Shown piece after piece: positions 9,461 through 18,801 of a DNA stretch of 64,000 nt; within the stretch, counting starts at the first letter, position 1; every line of letters begins with the position of its first letter. A program made the translations under genes and the position numbers. The DNA lies in contig NZ_JAKNQQ010000005.1 in the NCBI RefSeq assembly GCF_022662475.1, positions 248,001-312,000 of the forward strand, read 5' to 3'. Source of the DNA: Sphingomonas sp. TREG-RG-20F-R18-01. GTDB lineage: Bacteria; Pseudomonadota; Alphaproteobacteria; Sphingomonadales; Sphingomonadaceae. The notes under the pieces were generated by a model, which saw only the letters and a program-made list of their open reading frames with translations, made no database searches and had not been told where the DNA came from.

Positions 9461-10129
9461 ATGCTCGCGCGCCTCGCCTCTATCCGCAATTGGGTTTTCG
9501 ATTTGGATAACACGCTGTATCCGGCGTCGGCGCGGCTGTTCGACCAGATGGACGTCAAGATGACCGCCTATGTCGCGCATGCGCTGGGAGTCGATCTGGT
9601 CGAGGCGCGGCGGATCCAGAAGGCGTATTTCTTCGATCACGGCACCACGCTCGCTGGGCTGATGGCCGAGCACGGCGTCGATCCGCACCATTTCCTCGCC
9701 GACGTCCACGACATCGAAATGGACGTGCTCGACGAAAACGCCCCGCTCGCCGCCGCGATCGCGCGATTGCCGGGGCGCAAGATCATCTTCACCAACGCCG
9801 ATACGCCTTATGCGACTCGCGTGCTCGACCGGCTCGGGCTCGGCGAGAGTTTCGAGGCGATCCACGACATTCACGCGATGGACCTCAAACCCAAGCCCAA
9901 CGCTTCGGCCTATGCCGGACTGTGCGCGGCGTTCGACATCGACCCGACCGAGTCGCTGTTCGTCGAGGACATGGCGCGCAACCTCGCGCCTGCCAAGGCG
10001 ATCGGCATGACGACGGTGTGGATCGACAATGGCTCCGAACAGGCCGCCGCCGAGCAGGACCGCAGCTTTATCGACTTCACCACGCCCGATCTGACGGCGT
10101 GGCTTCACGACATCATGGGGGACGCATGA
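9461..10129 (+). CDS. HAD-family pyrimidine 5'-nucleotidase
   Basis: 222 residues of the haloacid dehalogenase superfamily. Motif I is FDLDNTLYP (nucleophile D14, acid/base D16), motif II IIFTNAD, motif III lysine in DLKPKP, and motif [10 protein letters not shown]. The DNTLYP variant and size match the SDT1/YjjG-like pyrimidine nucleotidase group, which dephosphorylates UMP/CMP-type nucleotides. ATG 9461 is chosen because the frame upstream overlaps the divergent protease start. Its stop overlaps the dapD start by four bases (ATGA), so the two are translationally coupled. Confidence 0.9.
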   Translation: MLARLASIRNWVFDLDNTLYPASARLFDQMDVKMTAYVAHALGVDLVEARRIQKAYFFDHGTTLAGLMAEHGVDPHHFLADVHDIEMDVLDENAPLAAAIARLPGRKIIFTNADTPYATRVLDRLGLGESFEAIHDIHAMDLKPKPNASAYAGLCAAFDIDPTESLFVEDMARNLAPAKAIGMTTVWIDNGSEQAAAEQDRSFIDFTTPDLTAWLHDIMGDA

Positions 10130-10950
10130 CCGACTTGCAGACGACGATCGACGCGGCATGGGATGCGCGCGACACGATAAGCTTCGAGACCAAGGGTGAG
10201 GTTCGCGACGCGGTCGAGACCGCGCTCAACCAGCTTGATTCAGGGACGGTGCGCGTTGCCGAGCCCGATGGCGAAGGTGGCTGGCGCGTCAACCAGTGGC
10301 TCAAGAAGGCGGTGCTGCTGTCGTTCCGCCTCAACGACATGGCCGAGATCGCGGGCGGTCCCGACGGCGCGCATTGGTGGGACAAGGTGCCCTCCAAGTT
10401 CCACGGCTGGGGGTCGGCCGAATTCCGCCAGGCGGGGTTCCGCAGCGTGCCCGGTGCGATCGTCCGGCGTGGCGCGTTTATCGGCAAGGGCGCGGTGCTG
10501 ATGCCGAGCTTCGTCAACCTGGGGGCCTATGTCGGCGAGAATTCGATGATCGATACCTGGGCGACGGTCGGCAGCTGCGCGCAGATCGGCAAGGGCGTCC
10601 ATATCTCGGGCGGTGCCGGGATCGGCGGCGTGCTCGAGCCGCTCCAGGCGGATCCGGTGATCATCGGTGACGGCGCGTTCATCGGTGCGCGGAGCGAAGT
10701 CGCGGAGGGCGTTCGCGTCGGCGAAGGTGCGGTGCTCTCGATGGGCGTCTATCTCGGCGCGTCGACCAAGATCGTCGACCGTGCGACCGGTGAGGTGTTC
10801 CGCGGTGAAGTGCCGCCTTATGCGGTGGTCGTCCCCGGCAGCATGGGCGGCGGCGACGGCAAGCCATCGTTGTATTGCGCAGTGATCGTGAAACGCGTCG
10901 ATGCGCAGACCCGCTCGAAGACCAGCATCAACGAATTGCTGCGCGACTGA
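10126..10950 (+). CDS. dapD: 2,3,4,5-tetrahydropyridine-2,6-dicarboxylate N-succinyltransferase
   Basis: 274 residues. DapD transfers a succinyl group from succinyl-CoA to tetrahydrodipicolinate in the succinylase branch of diaminopimelate/lysine synthesis. The sequence has the expected helical N-terminal domain, [16 protein letters not shown], and a left-handed beta-helix of hexapeptide repeats ([20 protein letters not shown] through [13 protein letters not shown]). The C-terminus with [10 protein letters not shown] and [12 protein letters not shown] is family-typical. It overlaps the nucleotidase gene by four bases and is followed by a repeat. Confidence 0.97.
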   Translation: MTDLQTTIDAAWDARDTISFETKGEVRDAVETALNQLDSGTVRVAEPDGEGGWRVNQWLKKAVLLSFRLNDMAEIAGGPDGAHWWDKVPSKFHGWGSAEFRQAGFRSVPGAIVRRGAFIGKGAVLMPSFVNLGAYVGENSMIDTWATVGSCAQIGKGVHISGGAGIGGVLEPLQADPVIIGDGAFIGARSEVAEGVRVGEGAVLSMGVYLGASTKIVDRATGEVFRGEVPPYAVVVPGSMGGGDGKPSLYCAVIVKRVDAQTRSKTSINELLRD

Positions 10951-10957
10951 CTTCTTA

Positions 10958-11061
10958 GCCCCTCCCCCTCGGGGGAGGGGTTGGGGTGGGGCAGTCCAGC
11001 AGAGCTAAGCTCTCTGCGAGGCACAGCCCCACCCCCAACCCCTCCCCTGAAGGGGAGGGGC
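10958..11061. repeat. Dispersed inverted repeat, family C (CCCCTCCCC), copy 1
   Basis: Left arm 10958-10992 begins GCCCCTCCCCCTCGGGGGAG and ends GGGGTGGGGC; right arm 11026-11061 is its near-exact reverse complement. Each arm also contains a local hairpin (CCCCTCCCC...GGGGAGGGG). A second copy in the same orientation lies at 12145-12247, on the other side of glpX. Confidence 0.85.
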
Positions 11062-11160
11062 TTGAGAAGGCAGCCTCCCTGAGAGGGGCGCCCGCCCCCA
11101 ACCTCGACATCCTTTGCCTCCCCGCTTAGTCCACCCGACAAACGACAAAGAGGATACCCG

Positions 11161-12132
11161 ATGACCGCAGCTACCCGCTCCAAGACGCTCGACCGCGTGC
11201 TCGTGCTCGAAATGGTCCGCGTGACCGAGGCGGCGGCGGTCGCTGCCTCCACCCTCACCGGTCGCGGGGACGAAAAGGCGGCCGATGCCGCCGCGGTCGA
11301 AGCGATGCGCGCCGCGCTCAACGAACTCTACATGGACGGCACCGTCGTGATCGGCGAAGGCGAGCGCGACGAAGCACCGATGCTGTTCATCGGGGAAAAG
11401 GTCGGCTCGGCGATCGGCAAGGGCCCGAAGATCGACATCGCGCTCGATCCGCTCGAAGGCACGACGATCTGCGCGACCGCCGGCCCCAACAGCCTCGCGG
11501 TGCTCGCGATCGCCGAGGAAGGCGGGCTGCTCAACGCCCCCGACGTCTATATGGACAAGATCGCGTGCGGCCCGGGCTATCCCGACGGGATCATCGACCT
11601 CGACAAGACCCCGACCGAGAACGTCCGTGCGCTTGCGGCGGCGAAGGGTGTCGACCCCAAGGAGATCATCGCCTGCGTGCTCGATCGCCCGCGCCATCAG
11701 AAGCTGATCGCGGAACTGCGCGAGCTCGGCTGCGGGATCATGCTGATCGGCGACGGCGACGTCGCGGGCGTGATCGCGACGACCAATCCCGATACGACGA
11801 TCGACATCTACATGGGGGCCGGCGGTGCACCCGAGGGCGTCCTCGCCGCGGCGGCGCTGCGTTGCGTCGGCGGGCAGTTCAAGGGGCGGCTCTTGTTCCG
11901 CAACGACGACGAGCGCGCGCGGGCGGCCAAGTGGGGCGTGACCGATCTCGACAAGCAGTACGACCTGACCGAACTCGCGCGCGGCGACTGTATCTTCGCG
12001 GCGACGGGCGTGACCGACGGGTCGCTGCTCGCGGGCGTGAAGCGCAAGGGCAAGATCATGACGACCGAAAGCGTCGTGATGCGCGCAAGCTCGGGCACGG
12101 TGCGCTGGGTCAAGGGCGAACACCGGATTTGA
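11161..12132 (+). CDS. glpX: Class II fructose-1,6-bisphosphatase
   Basis: 323 residues, the usual size for GlpX. The enzyme hydrolyses fructose-1,6-bisphosphate to fructose-6-phosphate in gluconeogenesis and needs divalent metal. Visible family segments: VIGEGERDEAPML (metal-binding), DIALDPLEGT, the substrate-binding IYMGAGGAPEGVLAA, and FAATGVTDGSLLAGV. ATG 11161 follows an AAGAGGAT ribosome site. The gene stands alone between two copies of repeat family C and faces the 3-hydroxyacyl-CoA dehydrogenase gene. Confidence 0.97.
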   Translation: MTAATRSKTLDRVLVLEMVRVTEAAAVAASTLTGRGDEKAADAAAVEAMRAALNELYMDGTVVIGEGERDEAPMLFIGEKVGSAIGKGPKIDIALDPLEGTTICATAGPNSLAVLAIAEEGGLLNAPDVYMDKIACGPGYPDGIIDLDKTPTENVRALAAAKGVDPKEIIACVLDRPRHQKLIAELRELGCGIMLIGDGDVAGVIATTNPDTTIDIYMGAGGAPEGVLAAAALRCVGGQFKGRLLFRNDDERARAAKWGVTDLDKQYDLTELARGDCIFAATGVTDGSLLAGVKRKGKIMTTESVVMRASSGTVRWVKGEHRI

Positions 12133-12144
12133 GGTGAATCTTTA

Positions 12145-12247
12145 GCCCCTCCCCCTCGGGGGAGGGGTTGGGGTGGGGCCGTGCAGCCGAACCAACGCTG
12201 GTAACCTGTACTGCCCCACCCCCAGCCCCTCCCCTGAAGGGGAGGGG
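12145..12247. repeat. Dispersed inverted repeat, family C, copy 2
   Basis: Left arm 12145-12179 is identical to the left arm of copy 1; right arm 12213-12247 differs by a CCAGCCCC for CCAACCCC change. It fills the gap between convergent glpX and the dehydrogenase gene and may serve as a bidirectional stop. Confidence 0.85.
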
Positions 12248-12258
12248 AGATTCCCGGT

Positions 12259-13128
12259 TCACCGCGTCGGCACGGGCTCCGCGCCGGAATAATCATAAAA
12301 CCCGCGCTTCGTCTTCCTCCCGAACCACCCCGCCTCGACGTACTTCACCAACAACGGCGCAGGCCGGAACTTCGGATCCCCCGTCCCCTCGAACAGCACC
12401 CGCGTAATCTCCAGACACGTATCCAGCCCGATGAAATCGGCGAGCGTCAGCGGCCCCATCGGATGGTTGAGCCCCAACTGGCACGCGACGTCGATATCGC
12501 GCACCGTCGCCACCCCCTCGCCCAGAGCAAAACACGCTTCGTTGAGCATTGGCATCAGCACGCGGTTGACGATGAACCCCGGCGCATCATTGGCGTGGAC
12601 GATCTCCTTGCCGAGCGTGCGCCCGAACGCCTCGACCGCCGCCACCGTCGCATCGGACGTCGCGAGGCCACGGATCAGCTCGATCAGCCCCATCACGGGC
12701 ACCGGATTGAAGAAGTGGACGCCCATGAACCGCGCCGGATCGGGCGATGCCTGCGCGAGGCGCGTGATCGGGATCGACGAGGTGTTCGACGCCAGGATCG
12801 CGTCCGAGGCGAGCACCTTGCCGACCTCGGCGAAGATCGCGCGCTTGATCTCCTCGCGCTCGGTCGCCGCCTCGATCACGAGGAACGCCGGCGCCATCGC
12901 GGACAGGCCCTCGACCGGCTCGATCAGGCCAAGCGCCGCATCGCGCGCCTCCGCAGTCATCTTCTCCTTGGTGACGAGCCGGTCGAGCGCCTTGGCGATC
13001 CCCGCCTTGCCCGCATCCGCGCGGTCCTTCGACACGTCGCTGAGCAGGACGTGGAACCCCGCCTGCGCCGCAACCTGTGCGATCCCCGCACCCATCTGGC
13101 CCGCGCCGATGACACCTACCGTCTGCAT
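12259..13128 (-). CDS. 3-hydroxybutyryl-CoA dehydrogenase
   Basis: 289 residues. The NAD-binding Rossmann motif [14 protein letters not shown] is at the N-terminus; [25 protein letters not shown] (catalytic His) and [18 protein letters not shown] follow, with the C-terminal domain ending in [13 protein letters not shown]. This length and order match the monofunctional Hbd/PaaH/FadB2 group, which oxidises (S)-3-hydroxybutyryl-CoA to acetoacetyl-CoA in butyrate, PHB-related or short-chain fatty acid metabolism. It is transcribed alone, 37 bases after the end of the methyltransferase gene upstream. Confidence 0.95.
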   Translation of the reverse strand: MQTVGVIGAGQMGAGIAQVAAQAGFHVLLSDVSKDRADAGKAGIAKALDRLVTKEKMTAEARDAALGLIEPVEGLSAMAPAFLVIEAATEREEIKRAIFAEVGKVLASDAILASNTSSIPITRLAQASPDPARFMGVHFFNPVPVMGLIELIRGLATSDATVAAVEAFGRTLGKEIVHANDAPGFIVNRVLMPMLNEACFALGEGVATVRDIDVACQLGLNHPMGPLTLADFIGLDTCLEITRVLFEGTGDPKFRPAPLLVKYVEAGWFGRKTKRGFYDYSGAEPVPTR

Positions 13129-13165
13129 ATCCTGTCCTTTGCTTGATTTGACGCCGCTTTAGGGG

Positions 13166-13933
13166 TCAGCCGATGCGGCGGCAATCATAGCCCTTGGTGA
13201 CATAGGGAAAGGCGACGGGATCGTGCTGCAGCGCGGGCGTCGCGGCGATCAGGTCGCGGACCTGCGAGACGACCTCGGCACGCGCTTCCCCGGACAGGGT
13301 AGCGATGAAACTGGTCGACAGCGTGCGCCCCACCACGACGTCCTCCACCGTACCAAGATGCGCGTACGGCCATTCGCTCTCTTCGAGCGGCGAGAAGCCT
13401 TCCGCGGGAAAGACGTCGCGCCAGGCATCGGCCCGTTCGCGCAACGCGGTGCCCTGATGCGCATTGGTCCGCGCCGACAGCTGCTCGACCCAGCCGACCG
13501 ATTCGTCACGCAGGTTCCACACCAGCCCGAGCGCCCCGCCGATCCTGAGCACGCGCCGGATTTCCGCCATCACCGCGGGAGTCGCGAACCAGTGGAACGC
13601 GGTCGCGCAGACCACCGCATCGACGCTCGCATCGGGGAGCGGGATCGCCTCCGCCTGCCCGACCAGCGGTCGCACCCCGGGAAAGCCGGCGACGAGGTGA
13701 TCGAGCATCGCCGCGATCGGTTCGAGCGCGAGGATATCCGCCCCGGTCCCGACCAGCAACGCTGTGAACTTGCCCGTCCCTGCACCGATCTCGAGCACCG
13801 TCCGGCCAGGCGCTATACCCAGCCGATCGCGCATCCAGTCCACGATTGCATCGGGATAGCCCGGGCGGCTCGTCGCATAGACGTCCGCCGCCCGGTCGAA
13901 CCCGGTCGCCGCGACCGGATGCAGCGGTATCAC
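13166..13933 (-). CDS. Class I SAM-dependent methyltransferase, overlapping egtD
   Basis: 255 residues. SAM-binding motif I is VLEIGAGTGKFTALL, followed by ILALEPIAAML, DASVDAVVCATAFHWF and a RVLRIGGALGLVWN strand, placing it in the UbiE/Methyltransf_11 superfamily. I start at GTG 13933 because it overlaps the egtD stop as GTGA, a classic coupled junction; the longer ATG-initiated frame would run 84 bases into egtD and look unlike the family. The acceptor is unknown. Its tight linkage to egtB-egtD suggests a role near histidine-betaine or thiol metabolism, but this is inference only. Confidence 0.85.
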   Translation of the reverse strand: MIPLHPVAATGFDRAADVYATSRPGYPDAIVDWMRDRLGIAPGRTVLEIGAGTGKFTALLVGTGADILALEPIAAMLDHLVAGFPGVRPLVGQAEAIPLPDASVDAVVCATAFHWFATPAVMAEIRRVLRIGGALGLVWNLRDESVGWVEQLSARTNAHQGTALRERADAWRDVFPAEGFSPLEESEWPYAHLGTVEDVVVGRTLSTSFIATLSGEARAEVVSQVRDLIAATPALQHDPVAFPYVTKGYDCRRIG

Positions 13934-14907
13934 GGCGCGAGGCGGGCGGGCTGTGCCTCCGCGAGCAGCACTGCGAACCGCCCCTCGGGGTCGGTCCATT
14001 CGCCGACCGGCGTCCACCCGCCCGCGCGCAGCAGGATCCGCGCGTCGCGTGCACCGAACTTGTGGCTGTTCTCGGTGTGGATCGTCTCGCCCGCCGCCAT
14101 GTCGAACGGCCGGCCCTCGACCGTGAAGGTCACGTCGCGGGTCGCCTCGAGATGCATCTCGATCCGCGCGCGATCGTCGTTCCAGATCGCGCGGTGGCGG
14201 AACGCGTCGAGCGGGATCGTGCCGTCGAGCTCGCGGTTGATCCGCTCGAGCAGGTTGAGGTTGAACGCCGCGGTCACGCCCTGCGCATCGTCATAAGCGG
14301 CTTCGAGCGTCGCCTGGTCCTTGATCCGGTCCATCCCGATCAACAACATCGCACCTTCGCCGAGCGACTCCTTCATTGCGCGGAGCAGGTCGGTGCTCGA
14401 ATGCGGGATCATGTTGCCGATCGTCGAACCCGGGAAGAAGCCGAGCTTGGGCGTATCCGCAACCTGCGCGGGGAGCGAGATCGGGTGCATGAAATCCGCC
14501 TCGACCGGGAGCACGGACAGGCCGGGGAAGGCATTCGCGAGCACCGCCGAGGATTCGCGAAGGAAATCGCCCGAGATGTCGATCGGCACGTAGGCGGCCG
14601 GATCGACCGCTTCGAGCAGGATCGGCGTCTTGGTCGACGACCCCGAGCCGAACTCGACCACCGCGCGACCCTTGCCCGCGATCCGCGCGACATCGCCGCA
14701 GCACGCGCGCAGGATCGCGGTCTCGGTCCGCGTCGGATAATATTCGGGAAGATCGGTGATCTGCTCGAACAGCTCCGACCCGCGCCGGTCGTAGAACCAG
14801 CGCGCCGGGATCGCGCGGGAGCGAAGCGCGAAGCCACGCAGAACGTCGTTGCGGAACGCTGGGTCGGCGAGGCTCGCCTGCCCGTCCTCGATTTCTGGCT
14901 TAAGCAT
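13930..14907 (-). CDS. egtD: L-histidine N-alpha-methyltransferase
   Basis: 325 residues. EgtD trimethylates the alpha-amino group of L-histidine with SAM to give hercynine, the first step of ergothioneine synthesis. Family segments: FYDRRGSELFEQITDLPEYYPTRTE near the N-terminus, VVEFGSGSSTKT (SAM site), YVPIDISGDFL, FFPGSTIGN, and FNLNLLERINREL. ATG 14907 overlaps the egtB stop by one base (TAATG). The position directly after egtB and the full length support a functional pathway. Confidence 0.95.
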   Translation of the reverse strand: MLKPEIEDGQASLADPAFRNDVLRGFALRSRAIPARWFYDRRGSELFEQITDLPEYYPTRTETAILRACCGDVARIAGKGRAVVEFGSGSSTKTPILLEAVDPAAYVPIDISGDFLRESSAVLANAFPGLSVLPVEADFMHPISLPAQVADTPKLGFFPGSTIGNMIPHSSTDLLRAMKESLGEGAMLLIGMDRIKDQATLEAAYDDAQGVTAAFNLNLLERINRELDGTIPLDAFRHRAIWNDDRARIEMHLEATRDVTFTVEGRPFDMAAGETIHTENSHKFGARDARILLRAGGWTPVGEWTDPEGRFAVLLAEAQPARLAP

Positions 14908-16166
14908 TAGAAATCCTTGGCAAGTCGGACGCCGGTGAACTGCCAGCGCTGATGCGGATAGAAGAAATTGCGGTACGAGGCGCGCGCATGGCCGCGCGGG
15001 GTCGCGCACGATCCGCCGCGCAGGACGCACTGCCCACTCATGAACTTGCCGTTATATTCGCCGACCGCGCCTTCGACCGCACGGAACCCCGGATAGGGGC
15101 GATACGCGCTCCCGGTCCATTCCCACACGTCGCCGAAGAAGGCCGGGCCGCCGGTCGACGGGCGCGGCTCGACCGGGCCGGCGGTGTCGAGCTGGTTGCC
15201 GCCGAGCGGGTCATGGCCCGCCGCCGCAGCTTCCCACTCCGCCTCGGTCGGCAGCCGCGCGCCCGCCCAGCTCGCATAGGCATCCGCCTCGAAGAAGCTG
15301 ACGTGCGTCACCGGCGCTGCCGGATCGATCGCGCGGCGCCCGTCGAGCCCGAACCGAGTCCATGCCCCGTCACGCTGCTCCCAATAGAGCGGTGCGACGA
15401 TCCGCTCGCGCTTCACCCATGCCCAGCCGTCGGACAGCCAGTGGCGCGGCTCGGTGTACCCGCCATCCGCGATGAACGCCGCCCATTCCCCATTGGTCAC
15501 GGTACGATCCGCAATCGCATGCGCGCTGAGCAACGTCTGGTGGCGCGGCCCTTCGCAGTCGAACGAGAAGCCGTCGCCATCATGCCCGATCGCGACGATC
15601 CCGGCGGCATGCTCGATCCATCCGACCGGGCGCGGCATCTCCACCGGCACCTTGCGCGCGGCGGGCCAGATCGCGGGCTCGACCGGGTTCTGCGCCATCA
15701 GGTGCAGGATGTCGGTGACGAGCAGCTCCTGATGTTGCTCCTCGTGATGGCACCCCAGCGCGATCAGTTCCTGCGCCGCCGCGGGGAGGTCGGGCAGTGC
15801 CGCGAGCACCTGCGCATCGACATGCGCGCGATATGCCAGCACTTCGTCGAGCGCGGGCCGCGTCACCATCCCGCGCCGGTTGCGCGCATGGCGCTGCCCC
15901 TCGGCTTCGTAATAGCTGTTGAACAGGAACGGGAAGCGATCGTCGTACAGCCGGTAGCCGCCGACGAAATCGCGCAGGATGAAGGTCTCGAGGAACCAGC
16001 TGGTGTGCGCCAGATGCCATTTGGCGGGCGACGCGTCGTCCATCGACTGCGCGGTCGCGTCCGCATCCGACAAGGGCGCGACCAGCGCGACGGTCAGATT
16101 GCGGACGGCCTGGAAACGCTCGGTGAGCGCCGAAGCGTCAGTCCTGGGGGCAGTCCGTGTCGCCAT
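14907..16166 (-). CDS. egtB: Ergothioneine biosynthesis sulfoxide synthase
   Basis: 419 residues from ATG 16166; longer in-frame starts at 16211 and 16283 exist, but the latter runs into the preceding gene. EgtB is a non-haem iron enzyme joining hercynine to a thiol donor (gamma-glutamylcysteine or cysteine) through O2-dependent C-S bond formation. An N-terminal DinB-like domain supplies likely iron ligands H54 (WHLAH), H141 and H145 (HEEQH); a C-terminal FGE/sulfatase-modifying fold has [25 protein letters not shown] and [11 protein letters not shown]. No egtA, egtC or egtE is nearby, so the donor and the final lyase must be encoded elsewhere or differ. Confidence 0.94.
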   Translation of the reverse strand: MATRTAPRTDASALTERFQAVRNLTVALVAPLSDADATAQSMDDASPAKWHLAHTSWFLETFILRDFVGGYRLYDDRFPFLFNSYYEAEGQRHARNRRGMVTRPALDEVLAYRAHVDAQVLAALPDLPAAAQELIALGCHHEEQHQELLVTDILHLMAQNPVEPAIWPAARKVPVEMPRPVGWIEHAAGIVAIGHDGDGFSFDCEGPRHQTLLSAHAIADRTVTNGEWAAFIADGGYTEPRHWLSDGWAWVKRERIVAPLYWEQRDGAWTRFGLDGRRAIDPAAPVTHVSFFEADAYASWAGARLPTEAEWEAAAAGHDPLGGNQLDTAGPVEPRPSTGGPAFFGDVWEWTGSAYRPYPGFRAVEGAVGEYNGKFMSGQCVLRGGSCATPRGHARASYRNFFYPHQRWQFTGVRLAKDF

Positions 16167-16239
16167 CGCCTCGTCCGTTCCGGGTAGAAGTTCGCCCCGC
16201 TGCGGGGTCATCGCACGGGCCCGTGCCCGCCGATCCACA

Positions 16240-16824
16240 TCAGCGGGTAGCACCCGGTCGCCAGAGAACGTCGCCACCGGCATTTTGGTTCACCACACGC
16301 GCGGCGACGAACAAATAATCCGACAGCCGGTTGAGATAGGCGAGCGCGAGCGGATTGAGCGCGACATGCCGCGCCGCGCCGACCGCAGTGCGTTCCGCGC
16401 GCCGCACGGTCGCGCGGGCGACGTGCAGCGCCGCAGCGCCAGGTGTTCCGCCGGGCAGAATGAAGCTGGTGAGCGGGCTCAACTCGCCGTTCATCCGGTC
16501 GATCTCGGACTCGAGCCGGTCGACCTGCGCCGCGACGACCCGCAGCACCATGTCGGACGGGGCAAAGTCCTCGCCCGGCGTGGCAAGGTCCGCGCCCAGG
16601 TCGAACAGGTCGTTCTGCACCCGCTCCAGCAGGGCGACGAGCCAGATGCCCGCGACACCGGTATCGCGCACCGCGACCGCCGCCACGCCGATCAGGCTGT
16701 TCGCCTCGTCGACATCGCCGATCGCGGCCATGCGTGCGTCGTCCTTGGCGACACGCGAGCCATCGACCAGTCCGGTCGAGCCGTCATCCCCGGTGCGCGT
16801 GTAGATGCGGTTGAGCTTTACCAA
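16240..16824 (-). CDS. Cob(I)yrinic acid a,c-diamide adenosyltransferase, PduO type
   Basis: 194 residues. PduO-type ATP:cob(I)alamin adenosyltransferases form adenosylcobalamin. The N-terminal ATP-binding stretch [27 protein letters not shown], the [16 protein letters not shown] segment, and [25 protein letters not shown] plus [13 protein letters not shown] near the C-terminus are all diagnostic. It precedes egtB by 73 bases on the same strand, so the two may share a transcript, though no biochemical link is obvious. Confidence 0.96.
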   Translation of the reverse strand: MVKLNRIYTRTGDDGSTGLVDGSRVAKDDARMAAIGDVDEANSLIGVAAVAVRDTGVAGIWLVALLERVQNDLFDLGADLATPGEDFAPSDMVLRVVAAQVDRLESEIDRMNGELSPLTSFILPGGTPGAAALHVARATVRRAERTAVGAARHVALNPLALAYLNRLSDYLFVAARVVNQNAGGDVLWRPGATR

Positions 16825-16873
16825 ATCCCGTCCCCCTCACCCGGCCCTGCCCCGGGCCGAATGTCGTGTCGGC

Positions 16874-17116
16874 TCAGCTCTTTCCCGCGAGCCACATCAG
16901 CAGCACGACCAGGAAGATCGCCACCGCCTGAAACATGATGCGATATTGCATCATCTTGTTCGACTTGACCGCCGAGGGGCTGATCCCGTCCGCACTCCCC
17001 GTCCCGTCGCGCGCCTGCTGGCTCGCGCCGAGCAGGAACACCACCAGTCCGCGGACCAGAACGACGACCGTGGCGATCATCGCCGCAATCAGCAGGATTG
17101 TCAGGAAAGTGCTCAT
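16874..17116 (-). CDS. Small twin-membrane-helix protein (HIG1-like)
   Basis: 80 residues with two membrane helices (about 4-29 and 59-77) joined by a hydrophilic loop rich in Ser, Gly and Lys. The layout and MMQYRIMFQAVAIFLVVLLMW resemble small HIG1-domain or 'twin transmembrane' proteins common in alphaproteobacteria, some of which associate with respiratory complexes. It starts 9 bases after the gluQ stop and leads towards the adenosyltransferase gene. Role inferred from fold only. Confidence 0.8.
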   Translation of the reverse strand: MSTFLTILLIAAMIATVVVLVRGLVVFLLGASQQARDGTGSADGISPSAVKSNKMMQYRIMFQAVAIFLVVLLMWLAGKS

Positions 17117-17125
17117 GCCACCAAC

Positions 17126-18004
17126 TTAGGCGCTTGCCGCCAGAAAGCCAGTGGTCAGAATGTCCGAGGGCAGCCGCCCCGCGCGCAACAGCGTCGCGAG
17201 CGCGCGCCCGTCGTCGCCGCGCAGACGCAGGCGTTCCAGGCTCGGCGAACCGTTGCGCTTGGCGAGTCGCGCGCCGGTCGCGTCGGTCAGCAGCGCATGA
17301 TGCCGGTAGAGCGGAGTCGGCAACCCGAGCAGCGCCTGCAGCAGCCGGTGCACGTCGGTCGCGGCGAACAGGTCGACCCCGCGCACCACATGCGTGACAC
17401 CCTGCGCGGCATCGTCCATCGTCACCGCGAGATGATAGCTGGCGGGCGCGTCCTTGCGCGCGAGGACGACATCGCCGTGCCGCTCGGGATGCGCGACCAC
17501 GTCGCCCGCGATCTCGTCGGTCCACTCGAGCGGCCCTGCGCGTTCCGCCGCCGCCGCCATGTCGATCCGCCACGCATGCGACATCCCCGCGTCGATCCGC
17601 GCCGCGCGATCGGCGGAGTCGCGGTGGCGGCACGTTCCCGGGTAGACCGCCTCCAGGCCGTGCGGCGCGGACAGGCTCGCGGCGATTTCGGCGCGCGTGC
17701 AGAAGCACGGATACAGCAGCCCCATCGCGCGCAACCGATCGAGCGCGGCGGCATAGCGGTCGAGCCGAGTCGACTGGAACAGCACCGGCCCGTCCCATTC
17801 CAGCCCCAGCCAGCGCAGGTCGGCGAGGATCGCGTCGACATGCTCGGGCCGGCTGCGCGTGCCGTCGATATCCTCGATCCGCAGCAGGAACCGTCCCCCC
17901 GCGCGCTGCGCCCGGTCATGCGCCTGGATCGCCGAAAACGCATGGCCGAGATGCAACCGCCCGGTCGGGCTGGGAGCGAAACGACTGGTGGTTTTCGCGC
18001 TCAT
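17126..18004 (-). CDS. gluQ: Glutamyl-Q tRNA(Asp) synthetase
   Basis: 292 residues, a truncated paralogue of glutamyl-tRNA synthetase lacking the anticodon-binding domain. It attaches glutamate to queuosine at position 34 of tRNA-Asp. Class I motifs: FAPSPTGRLHLGHA (HIGH) and LAKRNGS (KMSKS equivalent). A zinc site is suggested by CFC in YPCFCTRAE and the later YPGTCRHR. ATG 18004 (MSAKTTSRFAPSPTG) fits the family; a longer frame upstream does not. Confidence 0.94.
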   Translation of the reverse strand: MSAKTTSRFAPSPTGRLHLGHAFSAIQAHDRAQRAGGRFLLRIEDIDGTRSRPEHVDAILADLRWLGLEWDGPVLFQSTRLDRYAAALDRLRAMGLLYPCFCTRAEIAASLSAPHGLEAVYPGTCRHRDSADRAARIDAGMSHAWRIDMAAAAERAGPLEWTDEIAGDVVAHPERHGDVVLARKDAPASYHLAVTMDDAAQGVTHVVRGVDLFAATDVHRLLQALLGLPTPLYRHHALLTDATGARLAKRNGSPSLERLRLRGDDGRALATLLRAGRLPSDILTTGFLAASA

Positions 18005-18190
18005 TTCGGCGGCGCAGACCGCAGCCCGGAGGTCGATCCTTGGTTGCAAATCGGCATTGCCCCCCTTGACCGCGAGTCGCGCGCTGTGCTGAACTTGTTA
18101 ACGAAAGGCGTCGCTGTCATCACAGCGTCATCCTAAACGGCAAGAAGCCGCGCAGGAAGTGCCACTCGACTGAGGAAAAGGGGGGCTCGC
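18005..18190. promoter_or_regulatory. Divergent promoter region, gluQ and HNH gene
   Basis: 186 bases between divergent starts. The HNH gene has a strong ribosome site (GAGGAAAAGGGGGG) at its end. I see no clear operator or hairpin of note. Confidence 0.4.
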
Positions 18191-18757
18191 ATGTACCATC
18201 CCGATCTCATCCGCCACCCCGATGGCTGTCCCGCGCTCGTGCTCAACGCGGACTACACCCCGCTGAGCTATTATCCGCTGTCGGTCTGGCCATGGCAGAC
18301 CGCGATCAAGGCGGTGTTCCTCGACCGGGTCGACATCGTCGCGGAATATGAACGCGAGGTGCGCAGCCCGACGCAGCGGATCAAGCTGCCCTCGGTCATC
18401 GCGCTCAAGCAATATGTCCGGCCGAGCGCCTTCCCCGCCTTCACCCGGTTCAATCTGTTCCTGCGCGACAAGTTCACCTGCCAATATTGCGGCGCGGGGC
18501 ATGAGCTGACCTTCGACCACATCGTCCCGCGTGCCCAAGGCGGGCGGACGACCTGGGAAAACGTCGCGACCGCCTGTTCGCCGTGCAATCTCAAAAAGGG
18601 TGGCCGCACCCCGAAACAGGCGGGCATGCCGCTCCACATCGACGCGATCCGGCCGACCAGCTGGCAGTTGCAGGAGCATGGCCGGCGCTACCCGCCGAAT
18701 TTCCTGCACGATACATGGCACGACTGGCTCTATTGGGACGTTGAGCTGGAGGCTTGA
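18191..18757 (+). CDS. HNH endonuclease family protein
   Basis: 188 residues. Zinc-bound HNH fold: CQYCG, FDHIVPRAQGG (catalytic HI), ENVATACSPCNLKKGGRTP. The N-terminal VLNADYTPLSYYPLSVWPWQTAIKAVFLDRVDIVAEY is the conserved leader of a chromosomal HNH subfamily widespread in alphaproteobacteria, not linked to restriction systems or phage. Biological role unclear. It stands alone, with a strong ribosome site. Confidence 0.92.
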   Translation: MYHPDLIRHPDGCPALVLNADYTPLSYYPLSVWPWQTAIKAVFLDRVDIVAEYEREVRSPTQRIKLPSVIALKQYVRPSAFPAFTRFNLFLRDKFTCQYCGAGHELTFDHIVPRAQGGRTTWENVATACSPCNLKKGGRTPKQAGMPLHIDAIRPTSWQLQEHGRRYPPNFLHDTWHDWLYWDVELEA

Positions 18758-18801
18758 CGTGTCTTGCACGCTCGCCGACCCTTTCGGTCCGGGAGACGAC
18801 G

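Noticed and set aside
6750..9563. 937-codon open frame on the plus strand opposite the subtilase gene
   Set aside because: Arg-rich shadow with no motif and no ribosome site; the minus-strand protease has complete catalytic motifs.
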